Shown in pieces: positions 61,347 through 64,000 of a stretch of 64,000 nt of DNA. The translations under genes and the position numbers were made by a program. Numbering within the stretch: the stretch's first letter is position 1; each line of letters opens with the position of its first letter. The notes beneath the pieces are model-generated. The model was given only the letters and a program-made list of their open reading frames with translations. It searched no databases and was not told where the DNA came from. Where the stretch lies: NCBI GenBank assembly GCA_030374805.1, contig JARGSG010000037.1, forward strand, positions 468,477 to 532,476, given 5' to 3'. Source of the DNA: Gracilaria gracilis (Eukaryota; Rhodophyta; Florideophyceae; Gracilariales; Gracilariaceae).

Positions 61347-63285
61347 GGGCCGAATGATCGGTATGAACCACGAAGTGATTCACCATAAGATAGGGCCGCA
61401 GTGTCTGTAATGCCCAGACGACTGCCAAGCACTCCTTCTCGGATACCGAGTAATTCCTCTCGTGAACGTTGAGGCTTCGTGACCAATAACCAATTGGCAA
61501 TCGCTCGCCATTTTCGGTGGTCTGGAACAGTGCGCAACCAACCTGGTAGTCGCTAGCATCCGTATCGACGGCGTACGGTAAACCAGCCCTAGGCAGGGAT
61601 AAAACAGGTGGCGATGTCACCGCGTCAACCAGAGACGAAAAAGCCGCAGCTTTGCGGTCGTCGAACGCTTCCAGTTGTACTGGCTGTCCCTTGCGGAGAA
61701 GCTCGTTCAGAGGTGAAGCAATATCCGCAAAGTTCGGGATGAAGCGGCGATAGACGTTGCACAAGCCGAGAAAAGATCGGAGTTCAGTCTGCGTCCTCGG
61801 ATGCTTAGCCTCTTTGAGGGATTTCACACGTACTTCGTCTATCGACAGCCGTCCTGGACGGATGACATGGCCGAGATACCTGACGGTTTCGGTAAAGAAC
61901 TCACACTTCTTGAGATTAAGCGTAATGCCTGCATCGCGTAGGACTCGCATCACATCCCGTACGTGGGCCAAGTGCTCATCCAGGTTGCTGGAGTAGACAA
62001 TGATGTCATCCAGGTAAACCAGGCAAGTCTTCCACTTGAAGCGGGCTAGCAAGATATCCACAGCTCTCTGAAATGTGGCTGGCGCGTTCGTTAACCCAAA
62101 GGGCATCCGATTGAATCGGTACAATCCTTCATGGCAGACGAAGGCTGTCTTGTCACGATCTTCAGCCCTCACGGGAACTTGCCAATAACCCCAATTCGCG
62201 TCTAGGGTTGTGAACACCTTCGCGTCGCCCAACGAGTCGATGCATTCATCCATTCGTGGGATAGGATATACATCCTTGACCGTTGCCGCGTTGAGCTTGC
62301 GGTAGTCGATGCAAAATCGCCAAGACCCATCAGCTTTGGGCGCGAGCACCACCGGCGATGCCCATGGTGACTGAGCCGGCTCAATAACTCCAGCACGGAG
62401 CATCTTCTCAACTTGAGCTTTCTCCTCTTGCCGAGCTGTCGGTCCTGCCCTGTAAGGGTGCTGTGAGATGGGCCGAGTATTCGGTAGCAAATCAATCCGA
62501 TGTTCGGTGATGCCAATCTTCCCAAGGGAGCCATCCCACATGGGCGTGAACTCTTCGAGCATATGCCGCAGTTTATCGCGGTGAGTCTCTGGGACGTGAT
62601 CAAGGTCCAGAGACTCAAGCTCCTTTAAGGCATTCTTCTCATTCACACCTTGTGCTTCTCGTTCATCATCCGATAAAGTCGGCTTCGCGTTATCCGATTC
62701 CGACGGTTCAAACTTCCTATCCGAATTGGTCGGTTCGAGCTCTCTCCGTTCCGCCTCTCCCTCCTCAGCTTCGAGGATCCCGAGAACTTCGGCAGTAGAA
62801 ACCTGAGTAGGCACTATAGCCGCAGGATGCGGAAGCAATGAACCAATAACTTGGCTTCGTACCAACCGTTGGTGATAACGGCTGAAGTTTGCAACCAACA
62901 CCTGAAAAGGCTTCTCGGGCTCAACAAAAACAATCCCATTTGCCAGGGCAAGTTGATGCTTCTCCTGCAACGCAGGCAGCGGTTGTACCGTTTGTAGGCC
63001 ACACTGTGGAGATGTCACAGTGACCCAGGACTGCGACTCAGGCGGGATGCAAATAGACCGAGCCACTCGGAGCTTCGTGGACTTCCGTTCATCGGCGGTG
63101 GGCTCCTGCGCAGCAGGTAATGGAACTTGCTTCTTCAAAGCCCTTCTAAGGGGACGCCGAACGATCGGTACGCTCGTGCCGTCTTCCATTTCGACGGTTC
63201 TTGCCCGCGGTCGAATTGATTCGACGAAGCGGTCGCAGAAGTCACATCCCAATATAACGGGCGCTGCTAACTGCTTGCAAACCAA
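61267..63285 (-). CDS. Gypsy protease end, reverse transcriptase and RNase H (pol, middle part, 672 codons)
   Basis: Copies element RNA into DNA. It opens with the last part of the aspartic protease (V-I-L-G-C-D-F). RT occupies about residues 260-440, with V-L-A-P-K-A-D-G-S-W-R-F-C-I-D-Y-R-K-L-N, T-L-D-A-N-W-G-Y-W-Q, F-N-R-M-P-F-G-L-T-N-A-P-A-T-F-Q and the catalytic Y-L-D-D-I-I-V-Y-S. RNase H follows with Y-A-V-D-T-D-A-S-D-Y, then V-S-E-K-E-C-L-A-V-V-W-A and H-T-D-H-S-A-L. The frame then slips near 61330 and the last residues are spurious. The N-terminal joint with the protease is also in another frame. Confidence 0.9.
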   Translation of the reverse strand: MVCKQLAAPVILGCDFCDRFVESIRPRARTVEMEDGTSVPIVRRPLRRALKKQVPLPAAQEPTADERKSTKLRVARSICIPPESQSWVTVTSPQCGLQTVQPLPALQEKHQLALANGIVFVEPEKPFQVLVANFSRYHQRLVRSQVIGSLLPHPAAIVPTQVSTAEVLGILEAEEGEAERRELEPTNSDRKFEPSESDNAKPTLSDDEREAQGVNEKNALKELESLDLDHVPETHRDKLRHMLEEFTPMWDGSLGKIGITEHRIDLLPNTRPISQHPYRAGPTARQEEKAQVEKMLRAGVIEPAQSPWASPVVLAPKADGSWRFCIDYRKLNAATVKDVYPIPRMDECIDSLGDAKVFTTLDANWGYWQVPVRAEDRDKTAFVCHEGLYRFNRMPFGLTNAPATFQRAVDILLARFKWKTCLVYLDDIIVYSSNLDEHLAHVRDVMRVLRDAGITLNLKKCEFFTETVRYLGHVIRPGRLSIDEVRVKSLKEAKHPRTQTELRSFLGLCNVYRRFIPNFADIASPLNELLRKGQPVQLEAFDDRKAAAFSSLVDAVTSPPVLSLPRAGLPYAVDTDASDYQVGCALFQTTENGERLPIGYWSRSLNVHERNYSVSEKECLAVVWALQTLRPYLMVNHFVVHTDHSALALATLYCRAIWPLDAVETSLVGIRL

Positions 63286-63587
63286 GAAAATCGAGCTTCA
63301 CCCACGTAGCGGCCGAGCCTGACGAGCAGGTCGATGACTCCCACTGTCGAAAGTGGCCTGTTGTTCGCATCCGCAATATCAACGAGCGGGCGTAGCACGA
63401 ATACGAGCCGCAGATGCGGCGGAATGAGCGATTGAACCAAAAAGTTTGGACCAGCGCCTGTATCCAGCACAGACACTGCCCGAACCATATATTGGTCGGA
63501 TACACCAAGGTCGGCGTAAACTTTGTAGTTTCGTTTCGCCATGACCAGGACTCTATCCGGAACCGGCTGTTCTTTGACCGTATCCAC
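63267..63587 (-). CDS. Gypsy aspartic protease (pol, N-terminal part)
   Basis: The catalytic motif V-L-D-T-G-A-G-P-N-F is present at about residue 30, and A-D-A-N-N-R-P-L-S-T-V-G fits the flap region. The frame ends at 63267, while the matching continuation (L-V-C-K-Q-L-A-A-P-V-I-L-G-C-D-F) lies in the next ORF, a shift at about 63285 inside a T run. Since it falls within the protease domain, this is probably a mutation or error rather than a programmed gag-pol shift. Confidence 0.75.
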   Translation of the reverse strand: MDTVKEQPVPDRVLVMAKRNYKVYADLGVSDQYMVRAVSVLDTGAGPNFLVQSLIPPHLRLVFVLRPLVDIADANNRPLSTVGVIDLLVRLGRYVGEARFSWFASS

Positions 63588-63738
63588 GGACGACGCAAGA
63601 CACCAAGGTGCTCAGAGTCCACGTCTGTTGTGGCCATTTTCCTCGAAAGGATAGTGACCTGGGAGCGAGGCTTCTCAGCCCCAGGCGTACTTGACCCCGT
63701 CGCAGGGGACGCCTCTCCATTGCTGGAGGCTCCCGTGC

Positions 63739-64000
63739 TCAGTTTTTCTGAGCTTCGCCGCCAGTCTGCGGAGGTTGCGATTCCGCAGGAGCGGCTACGT
63801 TTCCACCATGAGGTGGCTCCGTTCCCTGTTTCTCAGACTGAGTTTCCGCCTTCGCACGAAGGTACGATTTGTTGGGAACACGTTCCCGTTCAGCGGGCGT
63901 CAACAACTCATACTGAGGTATGATTTTCGCCATATCCCGGATGGGCATTAGACAATTCGGAGCGATGTGTCCATGCCTGTAACAGGTGTGGCAAATAAGG
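63739..64000 (-). CDS. Gypsy Gag, C-terminal part with CCHC zinc knuckle (runs off the window)
   Basis: Reading leftwards from the edge, a perfect CX2CX4HX4C knuckle (C-H-T-C-Y-R-H-G-H-I-A-P-N-C, 63952-63993) binds nucleic acid in the nucleocapsid. A basic, Gln/Glu-rich tail follows (E-R-V-P-N-K-S-Y-L-R-A-K-A-E-T) to a stop at 63739. Short hairpins (63695-63708, 63874-63887) sit in and after the tail-coding part. Confidence 0.85.
   Translation of the reverse strand, partial: LICHTCYRHGHIAPNCLMPIRDMAKIIPQYELLTPAERERVPNKSYLRAKAETQSEKQGTEPPHGGNVAAPAESQPPQTGGEAQKN

Larger units (their letters stand above)
55044..64000 (-). mobile_element. Ty3/gypsy chromovirus, 3' part (right end outside the window)
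   Basis: Minus-strand order from the right edge: Gag zinc knuckle, protease, reverse transcriptase, RNase H, integrase with GPY/F module, a long linker and a C-terminal chromodomain. Then follow a spacer, an antisense ORF, a polypurine tract and the 3' LTR. The order PR-RT-RH-IN defines Ty3/gypsy and the chromodomain defines chromoviruses. The coding region carries at least three frameshifts (near 61330, 60990 and 63285), so this copy is defective or contains sequence errors. More than 25 short GC-rich hairpins are spread over its non-coding and linker-coding parts. Confidence 0.9.

Overview
The window is nuclear DNA of a plastid-bearing eukaryote. Genes are compact and mostly intron-free, and the few introns I can place are 69-89 nt. 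Several proteins start with plastid-type transit or secretory leaders, upstream regions carry TATA boxes, and mobile DNA is abundant (a tyrosine-recombinase DIRS-like element, a Ty3/gypsy chromovirus and a tRNA-derived SINE-like family). A red alga, perhaps a florideophyte, is my best guess; this is inference and no sequence comparison was run.

Layout. 1-8129: two head-to-tail units of a DIRS-like retrotransposon on the minus strand (the left one cut by the window edge), inserted into a small membrane-protein gene (8130-8669). 8618-27967: a tandem segmental duplication of about 9.4-9.8 kb. Each copy holds a minus-strand gene for a secreted protein with an Asp/Lys repeat tract, a divergent plus-strand gene for a small secreted Cys-rich protein, a minisatellite between two facing TATA boxes, and a SINE-like element at its right end. 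29691-30668: a repeat-less relative of the Asp/Lys protein; a fourth relative with the longest tract lies at 42385-44046. 31350-53247: the host gene block, with a CPP1-like plastid J-like protein, tryptophan synthase beta, a Gfo/Idh/MocA oxidoreductase, a two-module glycosyltransferase-like protein, an RluA-type pseudouridine synthase with a 15-nt microexon, an EamA-type transporter, an EH-domain endocytic adaptor, a close-set MoaD/MoaE pair (molybdopterin synthase), and three proteins I do not recognise. 55044-64000: a chromodomain-bearing Ty3/gypsy element on the minus strand, running off the right edge.

Most notable signals: (i) a 607-codon antisense ORF inside the gypsy element, between the integrase/chromodomain end and the 3' LTR and flanked by two identical 15-nt polypurine tracts; (ii) dozens of very short perfect GC-rich hairpins scattered over the LTR, spacer and linker-coding parts of that element, with related hairpin gains at paralogous host sites; (iii) the dicistronic-looking MoaD-MoaE arrangement, with an 8-nt frame-breaking insertion in MoaE that itself forms a hairpin; (iv) expansion of an Asp/Lys tract in a tandemly duplicated family of secreted proteins; (v) a recurrent palindromic AACGG/CCGTT promoter motif.

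Functionally the host genes are ordinary metabolism and cell biology (tryptophan synthesis, Moco synthesis, RNA modification, endocytosis, transport, glycosylation). The accessory left half is dominated by secreted-protein gene duplication and transposons. Many element frameshifts differ between copies only by one base in a homopolymer, so some may be sequence errors rather than real decay.
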